From positions 263,506,736 through 263,570,735 of the forward strand of contig NC_061508.1 in the NCBI RefSeq assembly GCF_022539505.1: a stretch of DNA of 64,000 bases. Reading direction: 5' to 3'. Shown piece after piece: positions 34,265 to 46,311 of this stretch. The stretch comes from Lolium rigidum (Eukaryota; Streptophyta; Magnoliopsida; Poales; Poaceae). The translations under genes were made by a program, and so were the position numbers. The notes under the pieces are model-generated. The model had not been told where the DNA came from. It ran no database searches and saw only the letters and a list, made by a program, of their open reading frames with translations. How positions within the stretch are numbered: position 1 is the first letter of the stretch; every line of letters starts with the position of its first letter.

Positions 34265-35153
34265 CTAGAACGAGAACCGAGTGAAATGAACATCTATAAC
34301 ATGTATATCGGATATACCTTCTTTCTTCTTCTTGACAAGGCCGCTCTTCGGATCAGCCGGATACTTGGAGCAATTACACTTCCGGTGTCCCTTCTCCTTG
34401 CAATAATAGCACTCGGCATCGGGCTTAGGGCCGTTCTTAGGTTTCATAGGAGGCGTGGCAGCTTTCTTGCCACCCTTCTTGAATTTTCCCTTAGACTTGC
34501 CCTGTTTCTTGAAGCTGGTGGTCTTGTTGACCATCAACACTTGGTGCTCTTTCTTGATCTCAATCTCGGCGGCTTTTAGCATGCCAAAGAGTTCGAGGTA
34601 ACTCCTTGTTCATGTTCTGCATATTGTAGTTCATCACAAAGTTCTTGTAACTTGGTGGCGGTGATTGAAGGACACGATTAATCCCCGGTCTGTTAGGAAT
34701 CACTATTCCCAAGTCACGAGTTTCTTCGCATGCCGGTCATGGCGAGCATGTGCTCACTAACGGAGCTGCCTTCTTCCATCATACGAGCTGAAGAAATGTT
34801 TCGATGCTTCATAGCATTCCACGGCCGCATGAGTCTCGAATATAGCTTTCGGCTCATTCATCAACTCATGAGGATCATGGTGCTCAAAACGTTTTTGAAG
34901 ATCGGATTCCGGAGCGCACGGGATGGCACACCGAACTTGAGAGTACCGGAGTTTTCCGAGTTGCGTAAACAGCTTTTACTTCATCGGTTTCATCTTCTGC
35001 GGGAGGGTCACCTAGCGGTGCATCAAGCACAAATTGCAGATTTCCGCCGGAGAGGAAGATCCTCACATGACGGAACCGGTCGGTGAAGTTGCTACCGTTG
35101 CTCTTAAGTTTCTCTTTCTCTAGGAGCTGATTAAAATTGATTGGGGACGCCAT
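34265..35153 (-). pseudogene. copia 1 gag, frameshifted
   Basis: Starts MASPINFNQLLEKEKLKSNG at 35153. It continues with LSGGNLQFVLDAPLGDPPAE and ends in a Lys-rich stretch with a CCHC zinc knuckle (CYYCKEKGHRKCNC, about 34390). The middle (34600-34880) has changed frame, so no intact gag is made. The knuckle would bind the element RNA. Confidence 0.85.
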
Positions 35154-36338
35154 CTCTACAACATATATTTGCAATAGTTTAGACTAAGTTTATGACAAAT
35201 TGAGTTCAAATTTTAATTCAACATAATTAAAAACCTAAGTGAACTCCCACTCAAAAACAATATCCCTCGCATTGTCTTAGTGATCACACGAACCAAATCC
35301 ACCGCACCTAAACCCGATCATCACGAGAAAAGGTGTGATTTCAATGGCGAACACTCAAAGTGTTCATCATATCAACCATATGATTCATGCTCTACCTTTC
35401 GGTATCACGTGTTCCGAGACCATGTACGTACATGCTAGGCTCGACAAGGCCACCTTAGTATCCGCATGTGCAAAGCTGTCTTGCACCCGTTGTATGTACT
35501 TATTGAATCTATCACACCCGATCATCACGAGATGCTTCGAAACGACAAGACTTGGTAACGGTGCTACTAAGGATGAACACTTTATTATCTTGAGATTTTA
35601 GTGAGGGATCATCTTATAATGCTACCGTCGCGATCTAAGCAAAATAAGATGCATAAAAGGATTAACATCACATGCGGTTCATATGTGATATGATATGGCC
35701 CTTTTGTCTTTGCGCCTTTGATCTTCATCTCCAAAGCACGGACATGATCTCCATCATCTTCGGGCATGATCTCCATCATCGTCGGCGTAGCGTCAAGGTC
35801 AATGGCGCCGTCTTCATGATTGTTCTCCATGTAGCAACTATTACAACTATTTTGAAATACTACTCAACATGAAATTTAAAGACAACCATAAGGCTCCTGC
35901 CGGTTGCCACAATACAATAATGATCATCTCATACATATTCATCATCATATTATGGCCATATCACATCACCAAACCCTGCAAAAACAAGTTAGACGTCTCT
36001 AATTTGGTTTGCATATTTTACGTGGTTTAGGGTTTTCGAGAGAGATCTAATCTACCTACGAACATGAACCACAACGTTGATACTAATGTTTTCAATAGAA
36101 GAGTAAATTGAATCTTCACTATAGTAGGAGAGACGAGACACCCGCAAAGCCTCTTATGTAATACAAGTTGCATGTCGAACGAGGAACAAGTCTCATGAAC
36201 GCGGTCATGTAAAGTTAGTCCGAGCCGCTTCATCCCACTATGCCACAAAGATGCAAAGTACTCAAACTAAAGATAACAAGAGCATCAACGCCCACAAACC
36301 ATTGTGTTCTACTCATGCAACCATCTATGCATAGACAC
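35154..36338 (-). other. copia 1 untranslated leader between PBS and gag
   Basis: About 1.2 kb that should carry dimerisation and packaging signals. It contains a 73-codon open frame (35830-35609, MENNHEDGAIDLDATPTMME at its start) that recurs in copia 2. The same leader order is found at 50170-51311. Confidence 0.55.
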
Positions 36339-36353
36339 GGCTACGATACCACT
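36339..36353 (-). promoter_or_regulatory. Primer-binding site of copia 1
   Basis: The minus strand reads TGGTATCGTAGCC just inside the 5' LTR. The canonical initiator-tRNA-Met site is TGGTATCAGAGCC, so two bases are changed. Confidence 0.75.
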
Positions 36354-38139
36354 TGTAGGATAACGTTGCATAGAAAACAAAAATTTTCCTACGGCGAACA
36401 CGCAATCCAAGCCAAGATGCAATCTAGAAGACGGTAGCAACGAGGGGGTATCGAGTCTCACCCTTGAAGAGATTCCAAAGCCTACAAGATGAGGCTCTTG
36501 TTGCTGCGGTAGACGATCACTTGCCGCTTGCAAAAGCACGTAGAAGATCTTGATCACGATCGGTTCCGGCGCCACGAACGGGCGGCACCTCCGTACTCGG
36601 TCACACGTTCGGTTGTTGATGAAGACGACGTCCACCTCCCCGTTCCGGCGGGCAGCGGAAGTAGTAGCTCCTCTTGAATCCGACGGCACGACGGCGTGGT
36701 GTCGGTGGCGGTGAAGAAGTCCGGCGGAGCTTCGCTAAGCTACGCGGGAGATATGGAGGAGAAGGGGGCGGCTAGGGTTTGGGAGGGGGTGGCCGGCCAC
36801 TCAAGGGGGGCGGCCAGCTTGTGGTCTTGGGGTGGCCGGCCCCCTCCCTTGGCCCCTCATTATATAGGTGGATCCCCAAGTGTTGGTGTCCAAGTCTTCG
36901 AATAAGACCCGAACCAAAAACCTTCCATAAGAGGGGAAACCTAGCCCAACTAGGACTCCCACCAAAAGGTGGGATTTCCACCTCCCATGTGGGGGTGGCC
37001 GGCCCCCTATGGAGGAGTCCACTTGGGACTCCTCCCCATCTAGGGCTGGCCGGCCATGGAGGTGGAGTCCCATGTGGACTCCACCTTCCTTGGTGGTTTC
37101 TTCCGGACTTTTCTAGAACCTTCTAGAACCTTCCATAGAACCTTCCGCGACATTTTATTTCACATAAAATGACATCCTATATATGAATCTTATTCTCCGG
37201 ACCATTCGGAACTCCTCGTGATGTCCGGGATCTCATCCGGGACTCCGAACAAATATTCGAACTCCATTCCATATTCAAGTACTACCATTTCAGCATCCAA
37301 CTTTAAGTGTGTCACCCTACGGTTCGAGAACTATGCGGACATGGTTGAGTACTCACTCCGACCAATAACCAATAGCGGGATCTGGAGATCCATAATGGCT
37401 CCCACATATTCAACGATGACTTTAGTGATCGAATGAACCATTCACATATATTACCAATTCCCTTTGTCTCGCGATATTTTACTTGTCCGAGGTTTGATCT
37501 TCGGTATCACTCTATACCTTGTTCAACCTCGTCTCTGACAAGTACTCTTTACTCGTACCGTGGTATGTGGTCTCTTATGAACTCATTCATATGCTTGCAA
37601 GACATTAGACGACATTCCACCGAGAGGGCCCGGAGTATATCTATCCGTCATCGGGATGGACAAATCCCACTTGTTGATCCATATGCCTCAACTCATACTT
37701 TCCGGATACTTAATCCCACCTTTATAGCCACCCATTTACGCAGTGGTGTTTGGTGTAATCAAAGTACCTTTCCGGTATAAGTGATTTACATGATCTCATG
37801 GTCATAAGGACTAAGTAACTATGTATCGAAAGCTTATAGCAAATAACTTAATGACGAGATCTTATGCTACGCTTAATTGGGTGTGTCCATTACATCATTC
37901 ACACAATGACATAACCTTGTTATTAATAACATCCAATGTTCATGATTATGAAACTAATCATCCATTAATCAACAAGCTAGTTTAAGAGGCATACTAGGGA
38001 CTTCTTGTTTGTCTACATATCACACATGTACTAATGTTTCGGTTAATACAATTCTAGCATGATATATAAACATTTATCATAAACATAAAGATATAAATAA
38101 TAACCACTTTATTATTGCCTCTAGGGCATATCTCCTTCA
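36354..38139 (-). repeat. Right LTR (5' LTR in element sense) of copia 1
   Basis: Begins TGTAGGATAACGTTGC and ends ATATCTCCTTCA, 1786 bp. It is nearly identical to 29342-31130. Confidence 0.95.
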
Positions 38140-38397
38140 GATGATGAGGCCGAGATCGCCGAGGTGGATCGTGTTCGTGTTGATGCCCTCCATGCCCTTG
38201 AGATGGTCCTTCAGTAGAGTCTCCCTGTGTAACCTGAGAAACTTCATTATTGAGTTTGTACTCCAGAGTCGATGGCTGTGCATCGGCTTTTTTTTTCTTA
38301 GTTCTAAAGTCGATGTCTGTGCATCGGCTGTCTGAAATTTTTTTTTACTGGCCGATTTCGTGCATCGGCCTACATATTTCTTGGCCATTATTCCATA

Positions 38398-41300
38398 TTA
38401 GGTGCCCCCCGAGCCGAATCTTTCAAGTGATTGAAGATATCGGCTCTTGCTGATGAATGTTGGTCGTGGCTTATCCCCAGGACCAATGTCAATCTCTTCT
38501 AGCTCATCAGCTGACGCAAACCCATATCCTAGCTTTCCGTCGCCTGTTAGATCGACGTTGAACACAGGCAGAACGTATGGCGACGATAATTTTGGCCGAT
38601 TGCTGGGATCGGCCTCCATGTCGATTGAATTGCTCAATGAAGGTTTACAACTTCTATATGCTCCCTTACAGGAGGAAGCCTCCCTACGACTACGTGACAT
38701 GTTTGAAGTAAGATCCTTGCTTTTTATTTTTTGGGGCCGATCGCAGGGATCGGCCTTGCCACGTACGTCGATGGATGTTGCTCTTGCTACTCTATCAGGC
38801 CGGTGGATAAGACCAACCTCACCCCGTTTTTTGTCACCTCGATGCGATCACAGCCGTCCAAACTGATTCCATAGAGCGGCTCTTGGTCTTCCGAGTCCCA
38901 AATGTTCATGCCGGCTATTGAGATGTCGATCGAGTCATCTGCATGTACGACCTCTACGTCGTCTCCATCCCACTGTATCAGGTATTGGTGCATTGTAGAT
39001 GGAATGCAGCAGTTAGCGTGAATCCAATCCCTTCCTAGTAGGACAGCGTAGGTGCTCTTGCTGTCGACGATGAAGAATGTCGTTGGGATCGTCTTTCGGC
39101 CTATGGTTAGATCCACGTTCAGGACACCTTGCGTCCACGATGCTTGGCCGTTGAAGTCGTTTAGTGTGACGTTGGTCTTGATCGGATCGGCACTGGAGCG
39201 TCCCAAACGCCGTAGCATGGAGTATGGCATTATATTGACCGCTGCTCCCGTGTCCACCAACATCCTGCCGACGGGCTGCCCATTGATATAACCTTTGAGG
39301 TACAGGGCCTTCATGTGTTTATAGCCCTTCTCTCGTGGCTTTTCAAAGATGACTGGCTGTGGACCGCAGTCAAACTGTGCTATCGGCACTTCTTCGGTTC
39401 CTGGGGCACGAAACTCTGATGGAAGGAAGAACACCATGTTTGTGCCAGCCGATGTACTCACATCGGCTTTTGCTTGCTTGGGACGCCAAACTTTCTTTGG
39501 TGGACGACTCCCTTCGTCCAAAGTCTGCTGAATTTTCACGGCCAGATCGGGCCGCGCTTTCCTCAATGTGTGCAAGTATCGCGCTTCGGCTTGCTCCAAG
39601 CTACGTAGCCGCTGCACCCTACGCTTTTGGGAGTGGCTAAGTCCATCGGGGCACCACCTTGGCCGGTGGTACCTATCCTCTTCTTCATCTTCTGACTCCT
39701 CAAAGTCTTCATCTTGAGAGGACTCAGCTCGTTTGTTCTGTGGCGGGAGAGGCCCTAGACGCGTGAAAGCCGAAACTTCCCTGCATCTTTCTTCCAGCGT
39801 CTACACTCCGGGCAGTTGTCGATTGTAGGCAATCGGCTCATCCCTGAATCCCAGCAGTGTTTAAAGAAGGGACAGTCCCAGTGCCTATCCATGTCTTCCT
39901 GCTCCCTTGACCTCTCCTTAGCGCGGTTCTCATGTCCTTCATCGTCTCTGTCACGCCGACGGTACCTTCCTTTGTCTTCATCAGACCGATTGGATCTCTC
40001 GTCGTTTCTGTCGTACTGCCGACGTCGGTCATACTGATATTCATATTTGTTGAGGAGATGCGTGGAAAGTGGGTTTTGGTATCGCACGCTTCTCACTTGT
40101 TCCTTGGTGAGGTACCGATGGTCATCATATCGGGGCCGGTCGCGTCGATCGGCCTCCTCCTTTTCCTTGTTGCGGGAGTGACTGCTTTCCTCTTTATCCT
40201 TGCCATGGTGGCGCACAGGCCGTGCCATGTTGACGTCGAACAAGAAATCCAGTCGACGCCTCGCGGAGTGGTTGGGTTCCACCATGTTGACTCCAGGGAA
40301 CGGATGTGTGTCCACTTTCATGGCAAACTGCCCAAAGAGCAATCGGCCTTGTTCTATCGCCATTTGGATCTGCTGACGAAACACCTTGCAGTCATTGGTG
40401 GTATGGGTAAACGAATGATGCCATTTGCAATACGGTCTCCCGTTCATTTCTTGTGCTGTAGGGATTTTATGGCCTTCGGGTAACTTCAGCTGTTTTTCCT
40501 TAAGCAAAAGATCGAAAATCTGCTCAGCCTTGCTCAAATCGAAGTCAAACCCTCTTGCAGGCCCTTGTGGTTTTACCCATTTGCGGGACACGGGGTTTGC
40601 CCCCGAGCCCATTCAGCTACGGCAACCTCCGGGTGCGGTGCGGGATCTTCGACTTCTTCCATCTCGACCGGGCCTACCGGACGCTTGAACTTGTCTTGGT
40701 ACAATTCGGGGTGTCGCTGCTCATACAATATGAGTTTACGCACCATGTGCGACAATGGACTGTACTCGGCTTGGGAAGTCGGATCCTTGATCGGCGTTGC
40801 GAGGCCCAATGCTGCCGGCTCGATTGCTTCCTTCTCAGATAAACGAACCGAATAACATCGGTTCCTGACAGTCCTGAAACGTTGGATGTATTCAGACACT
40901 GTTTCTCCCCGCTTCTGCCGCACCTGCGCTAGATCGGCAATGCCAGCTTCGGTAGCTTCTGAATGATATTGCACATGAAATTGCTCCTCCAGTTGTTTCC
41001 ATGTGCGGACTGAGTTTGGTGGCAACGAGGTGTACCACCCAAAGGCTGATCCCGTAAGAGATTGTGCGAAAAACCTCACACGTAACGGGTCTGACACTGA
41101 AATCATGCCCAGCTGTGCCAAATATCGGCTTACGTGCTCTATTGAGCTAGAACCTTCGCTCCATTGAATTTTGAGAATTCAGGGAGCCGATATTTGGGTG
41201 GCAGCGGGATCAGATCGTACTCGTCGGGGTACGGCTTGGAATAGCCGATTGCTTTTCTTTTCGGCAAGATGCCGAACTGGTCTCTCAAGATAGTGCTGAT

Positions 41301-42038
41301 CTGCTCCATGGTATTAGTTGTAGGGACCGAGCCTTCATGACTCGTTCCAGTAGCATATTTAGCCAGCCATGCTTGTTTGTCAGCATCTACTCCAGGAATC
41401 CCTGTTGGTGCGATCTGGCTAGTGCGCGCCAAGGCATTGCAGTCCGGCACGTATGTGCATACGTATCCATGTGAGATCTCCTTGGGCGGCTCATATAGGA
41501 ATTGGCAATCGCTAGGATCGCCTCCAACCTTGTAGACAACATACGCCGGTGAACCCGGCGGCTCTGGTGCCGCAAGAGCGAATGACAGCGACGGTCTAAT
41601 CTGGAGCGGTATTTCTCCCTGGTGAGTTCCCAGGGTCGGTCCGGCCGGAGAGTACTGATGCTTCATGATCTCCTGCACCACTCGGACCGCAACGCGCTCG
41701 AAAGCGTTCACCAAGCTCTCAGAATGGCGGTGTAGAGAATGAGCCACCATGTAATTGATCTCCTGGCGCGAGCTGCGGTGCGTTCCTGCGAAGAGGTAGA
41801 GAGGTCTACTTCATCGAGAGCACCTTCGGGGAGAACCCTTTCCATCGATGCCATGTGAACGGGTCTTCATGAAAGAGCTGATGAGATCGGCTTCCAAGAT
41901 GGCTTTCATCTCATTGTACTTCTTCTTGTGTTCCTCCGGCAGATCTGCGTACGTGACTGGTTCGCCCACTACCTCATCCGCAGCTTTTGACATGGTTGCT
42001 GCAGATGTCGACATAGTGGTTGCTGTAGAGTGTCCCAC
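38398..42038 (-). pseudogene. gypsy gag-protease, frameshifted, ending before reverse transcriptase
   Basis: Read leftwards: gag N-terminus (EPVTYADLPEEHKKKYNEM, about 42000), central region (MVAHSLHRHSESLVNAFE, 41750), capsid-like gag domain (FFAQSLTGSAFGWYTSLP, about 41090), a Cys/His cluster (YCKWHHSFTHTTNDC, about 40450) and an Arg/Asp/Glu-rich tail. The retropepsin (LVDTGAAVNIMPYSML) lies near 39240, followed by the linker that normally leads into RT (ELEEIDIGPGDKPRPTF, about 38480). The sequence then stops at 38398. At least four frameshifts (near 41830, 41140, 40600 and 39760) break the frame. By family knowledge gag packages the RNA and the protease cuts the polyprotein. The missing RT, RNase H and integrase are not elsewhere in the element. 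The end lies 180 bp from the tail of the opposite PMD gene. Confidence 0.85.
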
Positions 42039-42054
42039 CGGGCGTGCCAGAATG
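42031..42054 (-). promoter_or_regulatory. Primer-binding-site region
   Basis: Directly inside the 5' LTR the minus strand reads CTGGCACGCCCGGTGGGAC after a 4-nt spacer, the usual PBS context in grass gypsy elements. The tRNA is not assigned. Confidence 0.6.
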
Positions 42055-43223
42055 TGTTGCGGTCAAAAACCCACCGGCGAGTATCGACGGGCAACACCGT
42101 AGAGCCGGGAGGCTCCCAGCTGGATTGCGGTGGACCCTGGTCCCTCGGGCGACGGCCCGCAATGCCTTCTGGCACACGTCCTGGTGCTTACGAGGGCGTG
42201 CCACCTGACCTATACCTGTCGGGAAGGTGATGGATTGCTTCGACTAGTTTCCTGCATGGCAAACACGTAAACATTAAATACGAGCCCCGATCGGCTCTTA
42301 AGTTGTTACGTGGATCGGCTCAAAGAGCCGATTGCCCCATGGTTCATGTTAGATTTATAAGGACATGGGGATCATGCTTTATCAATATCAAGCTAAACTA
42401 ATCTACGATAGTCTAGGGTTTTCACCGTATAATCGGAACATCCTATGCGTAGTTGAGCCTAGCAGATACATAAGATAATGGAAAACCAGCCCTAAAGAGG
42501 CCTAAAAACCGACGTGAAGTTGATCCCGGAACAATCCCTCTAGAACTCAATAAACCACACCTTACGCACTACCGGATCGTTCAACCCGTTTATAAGGCCT
42601 AACCATACGGATATCAAACCAATCCTTGAAGAACAAGGAGCAACTATAACGGATTAGATCTACTAAATAAGGAACAAGCAAGATGCTGTCCTTACACCCA
42701 AAAATAGGTGTAAGGGCAGCTAGATATCGAGGGGCAGCGTAGCTAAACAAGTACACCGTGAAAGCATCGACGTCAGCCCCAAAACACCTAAGATAAGGGG
42801 GTTGCTCGCCATCAAAAAGGCTTCAGTACGAGCAACACCAATAACGAATAAGCGATATCTGCCTAGATCGCAAGATGCGATCTAGGCAGCATGTTGCTTA
42901 CCCGGGAGAAACCCTCGAAACAAGGGGTGGCGATGCGCCTAGATTGATTTGTTGTGAACGTGATCGTCCTCCTTTCTCAATAACCCTAGATACATATTTA
43001 TAGTCCGTAGACTTTCTAACTTGGGGACAAACCCAACCGTGTACGAGCTAAACTCTATCTCTTAATTCTAACCGACACGTATCCTACTATAATTTACAGA
43101 TACACGGGCAATCTTGCCCAATCTTCCTGTACAAGGCCGGTTCGGGAATATTTTCCATGCATATCCTCTAAGCCCATTTAAACACGGCCCATCTCCAGAC
43201 TTGGTTAAATTATGGTGATAACA
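42055..43223 (-). repeat. Right LTR (5' LTR in element sense) of the PMD-carrying gypsy element
   Basis: 1169 bp, nearly identical to 23859-25028. The ATCGGCTC inverted repeat is at 42314-42332. Confidence 0.95.
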
Positions 43224-43228
43224 CTACC

Positions 43229-44533
43229 AACATAATTTTGATCAACATTATTGTAAAGCATATGAGATGAATGCAGCGATTCGAAGCAATGGTAAAGACA
43301 ATGAGTAAACAACTGAACCATATAACAAAGACTTTTCATGAATAGTACTTTCAAGATAAGCATCAATGAGACTTGCATAAGAGTTAACTCATAAAGCAAT
43401 AAATTCAAAGTAGAGGGCATTGAAGCAACACAAAGGATGATTAAGTTTCAGCAATTGCTTTCAACTTGTAACATGTATATCTCATGGATAATTGTCAACA
43501 TAAAGCAATATAACAAGTGCAATAGGTAAACATGTAAGAATCAATGCACAGTTGAAACAAGTGTTTGCTTCTAAAATAGAAAGAAGTAGGTAAACTGACT
43601 CAACATAAAGTAAAAGAAAGGCCCTTCGCAGAGGGAAGCATGGATTAAATCATGTGCTAGAGCTTTTTAAGTTTTGAAATCATATAGAGAGCATAAAAGT
43701 AAAGTTTTGAGAGGTGTTTGTTGTTGTCAACGAATGGTAATGGGTACTCTAACTACCTTATCAACCAGACTTTCAAGAGCGGCTCCCATGAAGGACGTTA
43801 TCTCTACCAGCAAGGTAGATCATCCCTCTTCTCTTTTGTTTACACATGTACTTTAGTTTCATTATTTATGGATGACACTCCTCCCAACCTTTTTCTTACA
43901 CAAGCCATGGCTAACCGAATCCTCGGGTGCCTTCCAACATTCACATACCATGGAGGAGTGTCTATTTGCAAAATTAAGTTGCTTACGATGAATCGAGCAA
44001 AACATGTGAAGAGAATTATTAATGAAGGTTAATTAATTGGGGGCTGGGAACCCCGCGCCAGCTCTTTTTGCAAAATTATTGGATAAGCGGATGAAGCCAC
44101 TAGTCCATTGTGAAAGTCCGTCGAAGTAAATGACAAGATCGAAAGATAAAACACCACATACTTCCTCATGAGCTATAAAACATTGACACAAATAAGAGAT
44201 AATATATTTTGAATTGTTTAAAGGTGGCACATGAAGTATTTGCTTGGAATGGCAGAGAAATACCATGTAGTAGGTAGGTATGGTGGACACAAATGGCATA
44301 GTGTTTTGGCTCAAGGATTTGGATGCACGAGAAGTATTCCCTCTCAGTACAAGGCTTAGGCTAGCAAGGTTGTTTGAAGCAAACTCAAGTATAAAACGGT
44401 GCAACAAGACTCACATATGAACATATTGTAAGCATTATAAGACTTTACATCGTCTTCCTTGTTGTTCAAACACCTTAACCAGAAAATATCTAGACTCTAG
44501 AGACCAATCATGCAAACCAAATTTTAACAAGCT
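43229..44533 (-). other. Interior of element B, second piece
   Basis: Colinear with 57570-58990 and 62990-64000. A minus-strand frame (44407-44033) is present in part in the other copies, but no domain is recognised. No gag or pol sequence. Confidence 0.6.
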
Positions 44534-44538
44534 CTATG

Positions 44539-46311
44539 TGTAGGGATTCGTTGCATAGAAAACAAAAAAATTCCTACCGCGAGAACGCAATCCAAGCCAA
44601 GATGCAATCTAGAAGACGGGAGCAACGAGGGGATGATCAAGACTCACCCTTGAAGATTTCCAAAGCCTACAAGAGTAGGCTCTTGTTGCTGCGGTAGACG
44701 ATCACTTGCCGCTTGCAAAAGCGCGTAGAAGATCTTGATCACGGTGCCACAATCGGGCAGCACCTCCGTACTTGGTCACACGTTCGGTGTTGATGAAGAC
44801 GACGTCCTTCTCCCCGTTCCAGCGGGCAGCGGAAGTAGTAGATCCTCCTTGGAATCCCGGCAGCACGACGGCGTGGTGGCGGTGGTGGTGGAGAACTCCG
44901 GCGGGGCTTCGCCTAAGCGTATGCGGGAGTTGTATGTGGAGGAGAGGTAGCTAGGGTTTGGGAGAGGGGCTTGGGCGCCGGCCCTCAAAGGGGTGCGGCC
45001 AAGGTGGTGGCAAGGGTGGCCGGCCAGCCCCTCCCCTCCTCTCTTTATATAGGTGGAAGCCCCAAGGATTAGGTCAAAAGTCTCCGAATAAGACCCCAAC
45101 ATAAACCTTCCATATGACCAAACCTAGGGGGAGTGGGACTCCCCCCTTTCCTTGGTGGGGTGGCCGGCCACCATGGGGAGGAGTCCACTTGGGACTCCTC
45201 CTCCCTTAGGCTGGCCGGCCAAGGTGGGTGGAGTCCCTACGGGACTCCACCTTCCATGCTTATTTCTTCCGGACTCTTCTAGAACCTTCTAGAACCTTCC
45301 GGAGAAAATACCGGATCATTTTCAAACCTAGAAAATGACTTCCTATATATGAATCTTATTCTCCGGACCATTCCGGACCTCCTCGTGATGTCCTGGATCC
45401 CATCCGAGACTCCGAACAAAACTTCGAACTCCATTCCATATTTCCATATCTACTTAAACGACATCAAACCTTAAGTGTGTCACCCTACGGTTCGCGAACT
45501 ATGTAGACATGGTTGAGACTTCTCTCCAGACCAATAACCAATAGCGGGATACGGAGATCCATAATGGCTCCTACATATTCAACGATAACTTAGTGATCGA
45601 ATGAACCATTCACATACGATACCAATTCCCTTTGTCACGCGATATTTTACTTGTCCAGAGGTTTGATCATCGGTATCTCTCTATACCTTGTTCAACCTCG
45701 TCTCCGACAAGTACTCTTTACTCGTACCGTGGTATGTAGTCTCTTATGAACTTATTCATATGCTTGCAAGCTAATTAGACGACATTCCACCGAGAGGGCC
45801 CGAGTATATCTATCGCGTCATCGGGATGGACAAATCCCTTTGTTGATCCATATGCCTCAACTCATACTTTCCGGATACTTAATCCCACCTTTATAACCAC
45901 CCATTTATGCAGTGGCATTTGATGTAATCAAAGTACCTTTACGGTATAAGTGATTTACATGATCTCATGGTCAAAAGGACTAGGTAACTATGTATCGAAA
46001 GCTTATAGCAAATAACTTAATGACGTGATCTTATGCTACGCTTAATTGGGTGTGTCCATTACATCATTCATATAATGACATAATCTTGTTATTAATAACA
46101 TCCAATGTTCATGATCACGAAACCATGATCATCTATTAATCAACAAGCTAGTTATAAAGAGGCTTACTAGGGACTCTTTGTTGTTCACATAACACACATG
46201 TATCAATGTTTCGGTTAATACAATTATAGCATGGTATGTAAACATTATCATAAACACAAAGATATATTATAATAACCATTTTATTATTGCCTCTTGGGCA
46301 TATCTCCAACA
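44539..46311 (-). repeat. Left LTR (3' LTR in element sense) of copia 2
   Basis: Begins TGTAGGGATTCGTTGC and ends GCATATCTCCAACA. A TATA box (minus) lies at about 45045-45053, and hairpins with 10-bp stems at 45177-45201 and 45227-45251. It is followed by the PPT (minus GCAAGTGGGAGAC, 46312-46324). Confidence 0.93.

Larger units (their letters stand above)
29342..38139 (-). mobile_element. BARE-1/Angela-type copia element 1, TSD GATGA
   Basis: LTRs at 29342-31130 and 36354-38139 flank an interior in copia order (gag, protease, integrase, RT, RNase H). GATGA occurs at 29337-29341 and 38140-38144. It is inserted in the last exon of the PMD gene. The LTRs are nearly identical, so insertion is recent, yet the coding frame is broken in several places. 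Confidence 0.95.
26170..38217 (+). pseudogene. Spliced plant-mobile-domain (PMD) gene, broken by frameshifts and a copia insertion
   Basis: Exons are 26170-26214, 26308-27734, 27814-28089, 28166-28423, 28506-28676 and 28747-29341, the last continuing at 38145-38217 beyond a copia insertion. Every intron has GT..AG ends and is phase 0. The PMD core (MTPTLLDVAMITGLDI, then PWWFIQLWAQLYF, then VVVARQFGLGQ) fills exon 2. Exons 3-5 are low-complexity linkers with nuclear-signal-like basic clusters; exon 6 is a coiled coil (RKELEALEEKVRATKQ). PMD proteins (the MAIN/MAIL1 group and many transposon-borne relatives) are plant nuclear proteins; their biochemistry is unclear. Breaks: a frameshift near 27361-27374, another near 29145-29155, and the insertion at 29341. 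Past the second TSD copy the last exon stays in frame to TAG at 38215-38217. Expected length is about 950 residues. Confidence 0.8.
23859..43223 (-). mobile_element. Non-autonomous Ty3/gypsy element with gag-protease and opposite-strand genes, TSD CTACC
   Basis: Two nearly identical LTRs (23859-25028 and 42055-43223) are flanked by CTACC at 23854-23858 and 43224-43228. The PBS (right) and PPT (left) show that it reads leftwards. Without the nested copia it is about 10.6 kb. The sense strand carries decayed gag and protease but no RT, RNase H or integrase. The other strand carries an acidic ORF and a spliced plant-mobile-domain gene. Few differences between the LTRs point to a recent insertion that must have used enzymes from another element. 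Confidence 0.92.

Noticed and set aside
44033..44407. 124-codon minus-strand frame, seen in part at 58553-58864 and 63780-63968
   Set aside because: The copies differ in frame and length and no domain is seen; the recurrence reflects the shared repeat DNA.
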